NCBI GenBank assembly: GCA_964536265.1 | Contig: CAZHVV010000005.1 | Span: 1 to 64,000 of the forward strand | Reading direction: 5' to 3' | From: JAPUDS01 sp964536265 | GTDB lineage: Bacteria; Patescibacteriota; Saccharimonadia; Saccharimonadales; Saccharimonadaceae | DNA length: 64,000 nt | Part shown: positions 52,821 to 60,948 of the stretch, piece after piece | How positions within the stretch are numbered: position 1 is the stretch's first letter | How the letters are laid out: every line of letters starts with the position of its first letter | Notes under the pieces: generated by a model | The model's database searches: none | The model's input: only the letters and a program-made list of their open reading frames with translations | What the model was told of the DNA's origin: nothing | Made by a program: the position numbers and the translations under genes

Positions 52821-53859
52821 TCGTTCGACCTCGCCGCATTATACTTTTAACCTTATCGAGCTTTTCCGCATATTTCCATCGTTTGCTCGAATAGATTGCA
52901 GAAAGCTCATTCAGTAGTCTCGAGTACTCAACTTTGAGGCCCTGCATATCTGCTAACAGTAATGTGTTCTCATCTCTCAATTTGGCATTTTGATTGCGGT
53001 ATTTTATTTCCTTGCTGATGGGATTTAGCGTATTTAATAGACTAGAGTACATTTTTCTATCTATATTATTGTTGCTCTTAAGCTCCAAAATGGCCATAAA
53101 TTCTTGGGTGTTCTCCTGTGTTCCATAAAATTCACTAATCTCAAAGCTAGAGAGTCCTGCCCTGTCTAGGTCGTACAGAAACTTTACGAACTGATAATCT
53201 GCAAATGGCCAGAAATGGATGTCATCCGGCAATTTATCATTTTTAGCATTTTCATAAGCTTGTATCGTCTTGTTGAAGTCTGTTATTGGCAAAATGTCAT
53301 TCTGCGATTCATCATTCCAAAAATATTTCGGATTATTTTCATGTACGACATTATTTGCAAAATCAAATACTGCGTTATAGTTCATACGCTTTTCAATATA
53401 CGTATTGTATGCGTCAACAAAAGTGGTGCCGTTTCTAAAGTGATCAAAACAGTAACGAGCATCCGGATAAATGATGACCAATTTTCCATTTTTCCTTAGC
53501 AAGCTAGTAACTTCTTGAAAAAAATTTACAATATCTGGTATATGTTCTATCACGTGCGACAGTACAATAACATCAAACTTCTCTACATCTTTAAATGAAT
53601 CTTCGTACGTGCCTTTTACTACATAATCAATGTCAACGATTGTATCAATATCTATATGAATACCCGTAGACTCAAGGTAGTCGTTCCCTGTGTAAAGTTT
53701 CTTGATATCATTGCTATTTCGTATATCCGCATAATAGGCATTTGGGTAGTCAGACTTCTTTACCATTGGCCAGTTTAATGGCCCAAACTCTAGTATTCGG
53801 TCAGACTTATTTATAACCTTTGTTCGTACGTATTCTCTGAAGTCCATCCAATTGGTCAT
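52813..53859 (-). CDS. SAM-dependent methyltransferase with C-terminal coiled coil
   Basis: A 348-residue protein. The Rossmann methyltransferase part (about 15-190) has ILEFGPLNWPM as a variant of the SAM-binding glycine motif, and FDVIVLSHVIEHIPDIVNFFQEV followed by NGKLVIIYPDARYC, the usual strand 4-5 region. A coiled coil (about 285-335, with NAKLRDENTLLLADMQGL) ends in SSKRWKYAEKLDKVKS. Such coiled-coil methyltransferases sometimes cap and measure glycan chains (WbdD is the model); that chain-length role is only a suggestion here. It sits within the glycan operon next to the two large transferases. Confidence 0.8.
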   Translation of the reverse strand: MTNWMDFREYVRTKVINKSDRILEFGPLNWPMVKKSDYPNAYYADIRNSNDIKKLYTGNDYLESTGIHIDIDTIVDIDYVVKGTYEDSFKDVEKFDVIVLSHVIEHIPDIVNFFQEVTSLLRKNGKLVIIYPDARYCFDHFRNGTTFVDAYNTYIEKRMNYNAVFDFANNVVHENNPKYFWNDESQNDILPITDFNKTIQAYENAKNDKLPDDIHFWPFADYQFVKFLYDLDRAGLSSFEISEFYGTQENTQEFMAILELKSNNNIDRKMYSSLLNTLNPISKEIKYRNQNAKLRDENTLLLADMQGLKVEYSRLLNELSAIYSSKRWKYAEKLDKVKSIMRRGRTND

Positions 53860-53861
53860 TA

Positions 53862-54965
53862 TTAACCCTTCCTCCAGACCGTCCTATTGATATAGCCTGT
53901 GTAGCTCATAATTATTCGGACGACTTTCTGGGCAACATTGTCGGCATCGTAGTCCTTGACAATAGGCATTCGAGTAGATGTCACTACTTTAATTGAATCC
54001 AGTACGGTCTCTTTGTCGAGACCAGTCATAATAAGGGTTCCTTCGTCCATACCTTCTGGCCGTTCGTGGGCTTGTCGAACGGTGATAGCTGGGAAGCCTA
54101 GTAATGACGACTCCTCCGTGATGGTACCACTATCAGAAATGACACAATAAGCGTTTTCTTGAAGCTTAATGTAGTCAGCGAAACCGAGTGGTTTCATAGG
54201 TTGGACTAATTCATGAAGCTTAATACCTTTGGCATCGATTAGCTTCTGAGTCCTAGGGTGAACTGAGAATATAACAGGCAGCTTATACGTCTCACAAATT
54301 GCGTTGATTGACTCAACTAAGTCGTTGAAATTCTTTTCGCTGTCAACATTCTCCTCACGATGAGTACTAAGCAAAAAATAACCTTTAGGGCTTAGGTTCA
54401 ATTGGTTGAGTACTTTACTGTCATCGATTGATTGCTTATTTTTGGCTAGCACTTCTTTCATGCTGGAACCAACCTTTATAACAGTCTCAGATGGGATACC
54501 TTCAGCCACCAGGTAACGTCTCGCATGCTCTGTGAGTGTCATATTGATGTCGCTCAGGTGGTCTATAACCTTCCGATTGAGCTCCTCAGGAACCCTTTGG
54601 TCAAAGCAGCGGTTACCAGCCTCCATGTGGAACACAGGAATTTTATTTCTCTTTGCAGATATAACCGACAGGCAAGAATTTGTATCTCCGTATAGTAATA
54701 CTGCATCTGGTTTGTGTTGTTTGAACAACTCATCAGACTTAATAATTACATTGCCTATGGTCTCTGCTGCGTCTTTTCCGGCGGCCTCCATAAATATATC
54801 GGGTTTTCGGATACCCATGCCGTCAAAAAAAATTTCATTCAGTTCATAATCATAATTCTGACCGGTATGCACTAATATATGCTCTGTATATTTATCAAGT
54901 TCAGGAATCACACACGCTAGCTTGATAATCTCAGGTCTTGTCCCAACTATTGTCATAACTTTCAT
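53862..54965 (-). CDS. fnlC: UDP-N-acetylglucosamine 2-epimerase family (FnlC/CapG-like)
   Basis: A 367-residue GT-B-fold epimerase. The N-terminus MKVMTIVGTRPEIIKLA, the HTGQNYDYEL and LLYGDTNSCLS segments, HMEAGNRCFDQRVPEELNR and SDSGTITEESSLLGFP are family signatures. The insertion and the company of the FnlA- and FnlB-like genes favour CapG/FnlC, which makes UDP-N-acetyl-L-fucosamine as the last pathway step, over plain WecB. The start overlaps the reductase stop by 4 bp (ATGA), so the pathway genes are translationally coupled. Confidence 0.88.
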   Translation of the reverse strand: MKVMTIVGTRPEIIKLACVIPELDKYTEHILVHTGQNYDYELNEIFFDGMGIRKPDIFMEAAGKDAAETIGNVIIKSDELFKQHKPDAVLLYGDTNSCLSVISAKRNKIPVFHMEAGNRCFDQRVPEELNRKVIDHLSDINMTLTEHARRYLVAEGIPSETVIKVGSSMKEVLAKNKQSIDDSKVLNQLNLSPKGYFLLSTHREENVDSEKNFNDLVESINAICETYKLPVIFSVHPRTQKLIDAKGIKLHELVQPMKPLGFADYIKLQENAYCVISDSGTITEESSLLGFPAITVRQAHERPEGMDEGTLIMTGLDKETVLDSIKVVTSTRMPIVKDYDADNVAQKVVRIIMSYTGYINRTVWRKG

Positions 54966-55816
54966 TTTGTTACCCTTTGGCTTTCACTATAGAGGGACTC
55001 GTGTGCAGTAACCCAGTCGGCCATTTCTTTCACCATCTGAGCATAGCTTGGTATTTCAAAATCAAAATCTGTCGTCCTCATCAAGCTTTTATTGCTTACG
55101 TAATCACTCTTACGATTGATGACGATATCTTTATTGAAACTTTCTTTGAATAAGGTGATGAGACTAAATTTATCTATTGCTTCATTGTTAACAGCATGCC
55201 TTAGGCCAGTAAGATTATTGAGAATTGCTTTTTCCATGCACTTCGCAAATTGGAGTGTCGTAACTCCTGACCAAATAACTTTGTCAAATCCGTTGGCTTC
55301 CTTTTCTTGGTTCATAAACCATTGGAACAACCCTATCCCATTTTGGTTTATATCTGGCCCAACTATTGATGTACGCAGCGTTACACTCGACGAATCATAT
55401 GTTTCGCCAAGACCCTTTGAGCGACCGTAGAAATCAGTCGAGGTCCGTAGACTTTCCTCGGTATATGCACCGGATCCTTTGCCGTCAAATACACAGTCAG
55501 TTGAAACGTGCACAAATTTGGCACCTTTCCTGCTACTAATTTCGTCGACATAATGAGGTAGGTAGCTGTTTATTAAAACCGCTAACGGTTTATTCTCTTC
55601 TGCAACTTTGTTGAGTATGCCGATGCAATTGATGATTGCATCTGGCTTAAAATCATCGACAAATACTTCAATATCACTGATGTTTTTGGTTATATCAAGA
55701 GTGTAGTCTTCGTCACCGGAGCGGGATGTACCCCTTACGATATGGCCTTTCTCCTGGAAATATAGCTTAACAATATGCCCAAGCATTCCATCAGAACCTA
55801 GTATGAGTACTTTCAT
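54962..55816 (-). CDS. fnlB: RmlD-like NAD(P)-dependent sugar reductase (FnlB-like)
   Basis: A 284-residue short-chain dehydrogenase/reductase. MKVLILGSDGMLGHIV is the cofactor-binding glycine motif, VHVSTDCVFDGKGSGAYTEE and YGRSKGLGE carry the catalytic Ser/Thr and Y-x3-K. Closest in pattern to RmlD/StrL and FnlB. Between a CapE/FnlA-like dehydratase and a CapG/FnlC-like epimerase, the expected job is reduction of the 4-keto intermediate during UDP-L-FucNAc synthesis. It overlaps both neighbours by 4 bp. An RmlD role in dTDP-rhamnose synthesis is unlikely without rmlABC nearby. Confidence 0.85.
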   Translation of the reverse strand: MKVLILGSDGMLGHIVKLYFQEKGHIVRGTSRSGDEDYTLDITKNISDIEVFVDDFKPDAIINCIGILNKVAEENKPLAVLINSYLPHYVDEISSRKGAKFVHVSTDCVFDGKGSGAYTEESLRTSTDFYGRSKGLGETYDSSSVTLRTSIVGPDINQNGIGLFQWFMNQEKEANGFDKVIWSGVTTLQFAKCMEKAILNNLTGLRHAVNNEAIDKFSLITLFKESFNKDIVINRKSDYVSNKSLMRTTDFDFEIPSYAQMVKEMADWVTAHESLYSESQRVTK

Positions 55817-56814
55817 GCTTCAACCTCACCCATTTTCTTTAGAAGCTCAATCGTACCAGCTTCGTCAAGGCGTTCGGTAACATCTGAGCTATAGGTCTTG
55901 TAAACTACCACTTCACCACTACCTTCGGGGTAAAACTTATTGTAGTTCATGTCACGATTATCCATAGGAATTCTGAAGAAATTGCCCATATCTTCGCTCT
56001 TGGACATCTCTTCGCTTGTCACTAACACTTCGTGCGCTTTTTCGCCGTGTCGGGTTCCAATAATTTCGGTCTTGGCATCTGATTTCTTATATGTCTTTAT
56101 GGCCGATACTAAGGTCTCAATGGTCGCAGCTGGTGCTTTTTGTACAAACAGATCACCTTGATTGCCATGCTGAAATGCGAATACGACTAGGTCAACCGCG
56201 TCGGCCAACGTCATCATAAAGCGTGTCATATGAGGGTCCGTTATCGTTAATGGCTTCTTATCTGAAATAAGCTTATAGAAAAGTGGTATTACCGAGCCGC
56301 GAGAACCCATAACATTACCATACCTCGTTAAACAAATTGTTGTTTTTGCTCCCTCACCTAGTTGTCGAGCCTTGGCAACAATTATTTTTTCCATCATAGC
56401 CTTGCTGGTACCCATTGCATTGATAGGATACGCAGCCTTGTCCGTGCTAAGGCAAATTATCTTCTTCACACCGTGGTTTATTGCGGATGTTAAGACGTTA
56501 TCCGTGCCAATCACGTTGGTCTTTACGGCTTCAAGTGGGAAGAATTCACACGATGGTACTTGTTTTAGCGCTGCTGCATGAAATATATAGTCAACACCCT
56601 TCATCACGACGTCGACACTACTCATATCTCTCACGTCACCGATATAGAACTTGAGTTTAGGGTTGTTGTACTTCTTTCGCATGTCGTCTTGCTTTTTCTC
56701 GTCACGCGAAAAAATTCTGATTTCACTTACATCAGTATGCAAGAAGCCTTTGAGTACTTCGTTACCGAAAGAACCTGTACCACCAGTAATTAGCAAAATT
56801 TTGTCTTTAAACAT
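55813..56814 (-). CDS. fnlA: UDP-N-acetylglucosamine 4,6-dehydratase/epimerase (FnlA/CapE-like)
   Basis: A 333-residue enzyme of the polysaccharide biosynthesis SDR group. ITGGTGSFGNEVL is the NAD-binding motif, HAAALKQVPSCEF is family-specific, and the catalytic segment is MGTSKAMMEK, in which Met replaces the usual Tyr, as in CapE/FnlA/PseB-type enzymes. RYGNVMGSRGSVIPLF and DPHMTRFMMTL are also characteristic. It catalyses the first step from UDP-GlcNAc. GAGGAG lies 6 nt before the ATG. It leads the tightly overlapping FnlA-FnlB-FnlC trio. PseB-like chemistry is an alternative but its partner enzymes are absent. Confidence 0.9.
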   Translation of the reverse strand: MFKDKILLITGGTGSFGNEVLKGFLHTDVSEIRIFSRDEKKQDDMRKKYNNPKLKFYIGDVRDMSSVDVVMKGVDYIFHAAALKQVPSCEFFPLEAVKTNVIGTDNVLTSAINHGVKKIICLSTDKAAYPINAMGTSKAMMEKIIVAKARQLGEGAKTTICLTRYGNVMGSRGSVIPLFYKLISDKKPLTITDPHMTRFMMTLADAVDLVVFAFQHGNQGDLFVQKAPAATIETLVSAIKTYKKSDAKTEIIGTRHGEKAHEVLVTSEEMSKSEDMGNFFRIPMDNRDMNYNKFYPEGSGEVVVYKTYSSDVTERLDEAGTIELLKKMGEVEA

Positions 56815-56859
56815 ATATTCTCCTCGTGATATTTATTACTTGAATACATTTCATTTTAG

Positions 56860-58020
56860 TTATTTATCCTCCTCGTACTTATGCTTCAGTCGCGAAGTCC
56901 CATCAGCATCGGTCTTTCCGTCATCAATAACACTGAAAGCAAACGCCTTATCCCTCTTCTCGATCACGACTCCAGCCCTGTCTAACACCGCCACTAGCAC
57001 TGAGTATCTACCGGGCCCAATGTCTAATCCTACGGTATAGGTGACACTCGCACGTGTTACTTTGGCATTTCTTGTATTACTCCCAAACACATATTCTCCA
57101 TCGCTTCGTATAATCGCCACTCCCAATACATGCTTGCTTGAATCAAACTTTCCCTTCCAGGATATATGTAACGACAGTTCTTCCGAAGGTAGGTATATCG
57201 TTTTGACTAGAGGCTTGAGAATAAATTGTGAATCCCTGGGTTTCTTGGCTCTCATAAGAGCTTTTTCTTGACCGTCATCTTTCTTCGTATTCATATCTAA
57301 ATATTGCTCGGCAATACTATCGACTGAGCCTACATGTGTTATTTTTCCATCATCTATAAGCATCGCTCTGGTGCAGAGATTCCGAACTGTACTCATATCG
57401 TGAGTCACAAGCACTACTGTTTGCTTCGTTCTCCTATATTCCTCGAAGATTCTTAGACATTTTTGTTGAAATGCCTCATCCCCGACTGCTAATACTTCGT
57501 CAAATATCAATATGTCATTTTTAGCTTTAATAGCGATGGAGAATGCGAGACGCACCTGCATACCAGAAGAGTAGTTCTTTAACTTTTTATCCATGTGGTC
57601 GCGAAGTTCAGCAAAATCTACGATTTCATCGTACATCTTATCGACGACTTTGCGTGAATAACCTAGTAGAGAAGCACTGAGGTAGACATTGTCTTTTCCA
57701 CTAAGCTCAGAGTTAAACCCAACTCCAAGCTCAATAAAAGGAGTAAGATTTCCATTGAGCTCCACAGCACCGCTGTCTGGCACATATACACCCGCGAGTA
57801 TCTTAAGAAGTGTGCTTTTCCCACTACCATTTCGACCAACAATACCAAAGAATTCGCCTTTTTTTATCTCAAAATCTATGCCATCTAAAACAGTTTGTCG
57901 GTGCTTTTTTTGCTTCTTACCTGCATTTACTAGCAGCTGTTTTATAGATGTATTCTTGTTTTCTGCAAGTACAAAAGATTTATGAAGGTTATGGACCTTA
58001 ATTGCTATATCATCATTCAT
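56860..58020 (-). CDS. wzt: polysaccharide ABC exporter ATPase (Wzt-like)
   Basis: A 386-residue ATP-binding subunit. Walker A GRNGSGKST (about residues 61-69), signature YSSGMQVRLAFS, Walker B ILIFDEVLAVGD with the DEAFQQKC segment of the RfbB/TagH group. Residues about 265-385 form an extra beta-sandwich like the Wzt C-terminal domain that recognises the finished glycan. With the permease it would export lipid-linked polysaccharide. The start directly follows the permease stop. The presence of the C-terminal domain suggests export of full-length, end-modified chains, in line with the methyltransferase in the locus. Confidence 0.92.
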   Translation of the reverse strand: MNDDIAIKVHNLHKSFVLAENKNTSIKQLLVNAGKKQKKHRQTVLDGIDFEIKKGEFFGIVGRNGSGKSTLLKILAGVYVPDSGAVELNGNLTPFIELGVGFNSELSGKDNVYLSASLLGYSRKVVDKMYDEIVDFAELRDHMDKKLKNYSSGMQVRLAFSIAIKAKNDILIFDEVLAVGDEAFQQKCLRIFEEYRRTKQTVVLVTHDMSTVRNLCTRAMLIDDGKITHVGSVDSIAEQYLDMNTKKDDGQEKALMRAKKPRDSQFILKPLVKTIYLPSEELSLHISWKGKFDSSKHVLGVAIIRSDGEYVFGSNTRNAKVTRASVTYTVGLDIGPGRYSVLVAVLDRAGVVIEKRDKAFAFSVIDDGKTDADGTSRLKHKYEEDK

Positions 58021-58812
58021 TTATATGTTCTCCGCGAATAATCTTGCCTGCTTTTTAAAGAAAGCTTGTGAAAAGAAAATTAGTACCACCACGAAAGTGA
58101 CAGGTATGAGACCAAACCACAGAGGGGCAATATGCCATATAGTAATAGTGTCCTGCGTAACTAATAGATATCTTGCATCTTGCATCAGCTGAGCCATCGG
58201 GTTTAACAACAGATACTGCCTAAATACTTCCGGTACTGCAGTCAGCGGATAGAGTATCGGTGTTGCATAAAATGCAGCCTGCAGACCAACTTCCCATATA
58301 TATGTGATGTCACGAAATTTTACATATACTGCCGATAAGAAAAATGCCAATGAGGTTGAGAGGATAAACAGTTGTATGAAAGGCAGCGGTAGCAGCAACC
58401 AATACCAGGTAACGTCTACGCCGTTCAAGAATGCAAAAATAATGACCACCACCAGATTAATACCTAGATTTATTAGCGCTGAAACTGAAGAAGATAATAC
58501 TGTCAAATATTTTGGGATTGCTATCTTTCGAATCAAGTCGCCCCTACTCACAACCGCACCCATACCGATAATTGTTGACTCTGTGAAGAAGTTCCACATG
58601 ACGATTCCAAGTAATAGATAAACTGGATAATGTGGTACGTCCTTACCAACGTTAAATATGTACGTAAATACTACGTAAAGGATTACAAATAGAAAAAGTG
58701 GTCGAAGCAAAGACCAAAGATAGCCAAGAGCGGAGCTTTGGTATCTAACCTTAAAATCAGCGCTCACCATCTCACGTATAATAGAGCGATTGCGCGAAGA
58801 CATGTATCTCAT
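58021..58812 (-). CDS. wzm: polysaccharide ABC exporter permease (Wzm-like)
   Basis: A 263-residue ABC-2 type permease with six predicted helices. The N-terminal amphipathic segment SIIREMVSADFKVRYQSSALGYLWSLLRPL, shown here in parts (REMVSADFKVRYQ; LGYLWSLLRPL), and the central helix with TSLAFFLSAVYVKFRDI are family hallmarks. It forms the membrane channel for the Wzt ATPase encoded just downstream. The ATG at the complement of 58810-58812 lies 8 nt from TGG-TATAAT, so the transcript is nearly leaderless. The divergent glycosyltransferase starts 47 bp away. Confidence 0.92.
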   Translation of the reverse strand: MRYMSSRNRSIIREMVSADFKVRYQSSALGYLWSLLRPLFLFVILYVVFTYIFNVGKDVPHYPVYLLLGIVMWNFFTESTIIGMGAVVSRGDLIRKIAIPKYLTVLSSSVSALINLGINLVVVIIFAFLNGVDVTWYWLLLPLPFIQLFILSTSLAFFLSAVYVKFRDITYIWEVGLQAAFYATPILYPLTAVPEVFRQYLLLNPMAQLMQDARYLLVTQDTITIWHIAPLWFGLIPVTFVVVLIFFSQAFFKKQARLFAENI

Positions 58813-58820
58813 TACTACTG

Positions 58821-58829
58821 ATTATACCA
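58821..58829 (-). promoter_or_regulatory. extended -10 promoter of wzm-wzt operon
   Basis: TGG-TATAAT on the minus strand, 8 nt before the wzm ATG; back to back with a plus-strand TATAAT (58844-58849) serving the divergent gene. Confidence 0.6.
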
Positions 58830-58859
58830 GAAATGGCATACTGTATAATAATCACATCT

Positions 58860-59996
58860 ATGAAAAATGTTGTAATGATTCGCAATGCTGCTCAGACAGA
58901 TTTTGGAGGAGCGGAACGCTATCCAATATTTCTCTCTCAAGAACTTGCGAAATATGACTACAACGTAACTATATTATCTCGGTCAGTAAAGTTACTGGAC
59001 TTCGCTAAAAGTTCTAGTGTCCATGCCATAAGGAGCTGGTGGTGGCAGAAGCAAAACTGGAGCGGTGTGAACGTCATATTGTTTCCTGCATATCTCATTT
59101 GGCAAGTTATTCTGACCTCTTATTACTTGGTGATGTTCGTAAAGCTAAAGCCTACAATAGTTCATGTACAGAGTAAGGACGATTTCATAGCTGGCAGCAT
59201 AGCCGCTCGGATCCTTAGAAAACGGGTTATTTGGACCGATCACGCTGACTTAAAACATATTTGGAAGAATATAACTATTTGGTATAAAAACCCAGTCGGT
59301 AAAACCGTATACCTGGCTGCTCACTCGGCTGAGACTATCGTAGCTGTTGGAGACAACGAAAAAGCATTAATCGTATCAAATCTGAGAAATGCTTCGCCTA
59401 TAATTCGGAAAATTATACGAATCTATAATGGAACGGCTGACAAAATGACGCAGTATAAGAAGCGTGTAAACAAAAACTTCACTTTCGTAATTGCTAGCAG
59501 GTTAGTTACCGACAAGGGGATTGGCGAGTCAATAGATGCTTTCAAGAAACTCGCGAAAGATAATCTGGGCGTAGAGCTAAAGATTATTGGGGACGGCCCT
59601 GAAGCCGATACGTTTAAAGAGTTGGCAGGAAACCAAGCCAACATCACATTCTTAGGGCATTTGTCCGACCCTCTTCACGAAATCGCCAACGCAGATGTTT
59701 TTCTACACCCAACCTACCACGAGGCTTTTAGTATTGTGATTGTTGAGGCTTGTATGCTTAAGCTGCCTGTTATAGCAACCAACGTGGGCGGCAATCCAGA
59801 AATTATTATCGATAATACAACAGGCCTGCTGATTGAACCTAAGAATATTGAGTCTCTATATGATGCGATGGAAAAATTATATGAGAATAAAGATTTGAGA
59901 GACAAATTGGCAACAAACGCTCGGAAGCTATACGAAGAAAAATTCAATTTTTCAGACACAGTAAAAAATAAGTACTTGCCTGTTTACAAGGGCTAG
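58860..59996 (+). CDS. family 4 glycosyltransferase
   Basis: A 378-residue GT-B enzyme. N-terminal MIRNAAQTDFGGAERYPIFL is the GT4 glycine-rich opening; the C-terminal domain has FVIASRLVTDKGIGESIDAF, IIGDGPEADTF and HPTYHEAFSIVIVEACMLK (E-x7-E). The ATG at 58860 is preferred to one nine codons earlier because TATAAT (58844-58849) lies 10 nt upstream of it and overlaps the longer reading. Divergent from the ABC exporter, and part of the same glycan locus. Donor and acceptor unknown. Confidence 0.9.
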   Translation: MKNVVMIRNAAQTDFGGAERYPIFLSQELAKYDYNVTILSRSVKLLDFAKSSSVHAIRSWWWQKQNWSGVNVILFPAYLIWQVILTSYYLVMFVKLKPTIVHVQSKDDFIAGSIAARILRKRVIWTDHADLKHIWKNITIWYKNPVGKTVYLAAHSAETIVAVGDNEKALIVSNLRNASPIIRKIIRIYNGTADKMTQYKKRVNKNFTFVIASRLVTDKGIGESIDAFKKLAKDNLGVELKIIGDGPEADTFKELAGNQANITFLGHLSDPLHEIANADVFLHPTYHEAFSIVIVEACMLKLPVIATNVGGNPEIIIDNTTGLLIEPKNIESLYDAMEKLYENKDLRDKLATNARKLYEEKFNFSDTVKNKYLPVYKG

Positions 59997-60127
59997 TCTT
60001 CTATCGCACGTTTCGATAGTATAGGGCTGTCCATTAGTTTGCGGACCGCACCGCGGACATCAAAATCACCATCAATTTGTTCAACAACATCATATGGCAC
60101 TTGGTTGTCTTCACAGAGTAGTAATAC
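59993..60127 (-). pseudogene. 3' remnant of a degraded gene
   Basis: A 44-codon open stretch on the minus strand ends in TAG and reads like real protein (VPYDVVEQIDGDFDVRGAV, then RKLMDSPILSKRAIED). It begins right after an in-frame TAA (60128-60130) with no usable start codon or upstream continuation. It overlaps the stop of the plus-strand glycosyltransferase by 3 bp. Parent gene not identified. Confidence 0.35.
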
Positions 60128-60192
60128 TTACAGAATAATTACTCAGACATGCAACGATGATACTACTGTCTATTGATTTATGATTAAATACA

Positions 60193-60201
60193 TGCTATAA
60201 T
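60193..60201 (+). promoter_or_regulatory. extended -10 promoter (leaderless)
   Basis: TGC-TATAAT ends 6 nt before the ATG at 60208: a consensus -10 with the extension. Confidence 0.7.
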
Positions 60202-60207
60202 TATAGT

Positions 60208-60909
60208 ATGTCAGATATGATTAATGAGCCTATGTTTCAGCGTGTATTAACTACGCGATCTGTACCTGGCTATGAAAATGTAGCCGAGCTTAAGGCACGT
60301 GTCATGTCGCTTCCTCGTCCCAACACTACTCAAGCCGTTGGAGTCTTTCCTGGACTTGGTGAGGATTGGCGTATTCAGTCGGCTGTAGACGCATTTAATA
60401 CTAGTGCCACCGCAGAACACCTTTTTGTGGCAGGCATCAACAGTGCAGAACGAACATTTGTGCAACCTACCCCCGAATTACTACGTGAGCGATACGGGCT
60501 TCGTAGGCTTGGGAATGTGGCTATACAACAAGGTGCATTACATACTCTAGAGCAGTCAGAATGGCTCGTTGAACAATTAGTCTCTAGGGGTGTCGATAGT
60601 TTGTCCCTACATGTTAGCGATTATCATATTACACGAGCCTTAGGAACGCTTATTAAGACTGCAAATAAGCAAGGGGTAAGACAGCAGATATTTCCTGTGC
60701 CCGTTACTATCCCAGAGGGATTTGTTGTCCCAGAGACCGGTGTTAGCGGACAAGATATGGTCCAGGGTGAAGTTGAACGTACAATCTCCTACCAAGATAA
60801 GGGTGACGTGACGAGTTTAGAAGAATTTATTGAGTATATTTCCTGGCTTAAGCAGCAGGCTATATATCAAGACTATGTCACTGCAAGTCCGCCCGATTTC
60901 TCCATATGA
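60208..60909 (+). CDS. DUF218-like protein
   Basis: A 233-residue soluble protein. Pattern elements VGVFPGLGEDWRIQSAVDAF, EHLFVAGINSAERT, the A-x-x-T-x-E-Q-S helix (LHTLEQSEWLVEQL) and LSLHVSDYHITRAL correspond to the DUF218 fold core (product/substrate loop, helix with Thr-Glu-Gln, strand followed by H-x-x-R-A). No membrane helix. Function of soluble DUF218 proteins is not established. A second such protein is at 44459, so two members sit in one glycan locus. Own leaderless promoter; the next gene also has its own. Confidence 0.6.
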   Translation: MSDMINEPMFQRVLTTRSVPGYENVAELKARVMSLPRPNTTQAVGVFPGLGEDWRIQSAVDAFNTSATAEHLFVAGINSAERTFVQPTPELLRERYGLRRLGNVAIQQGALHTLEQSEWLVEQLVSRGVDSLSLHVSDYHITRALGTLIKTANKQGVRQQIFPVPVTIPEGFVVPETGVSGQDMVQGEVERTISYQDKGDVTSLEEFIEYISWLKQQAIYQDYVTASPPDFSI

Positions 60910-60935
60910 CATCAAGTATATGAAGACGGATAGAT

Positions 60936-60941
60936 TATAAT
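60936..60941 (+). promoter_or_regulatory. -10 promoter element (leaderless)
   Basis: TATAAT ends 7 nt before the ATG at 60949. Confidence 0.6.
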
Positions 60942-60948
60942 AACGTTA

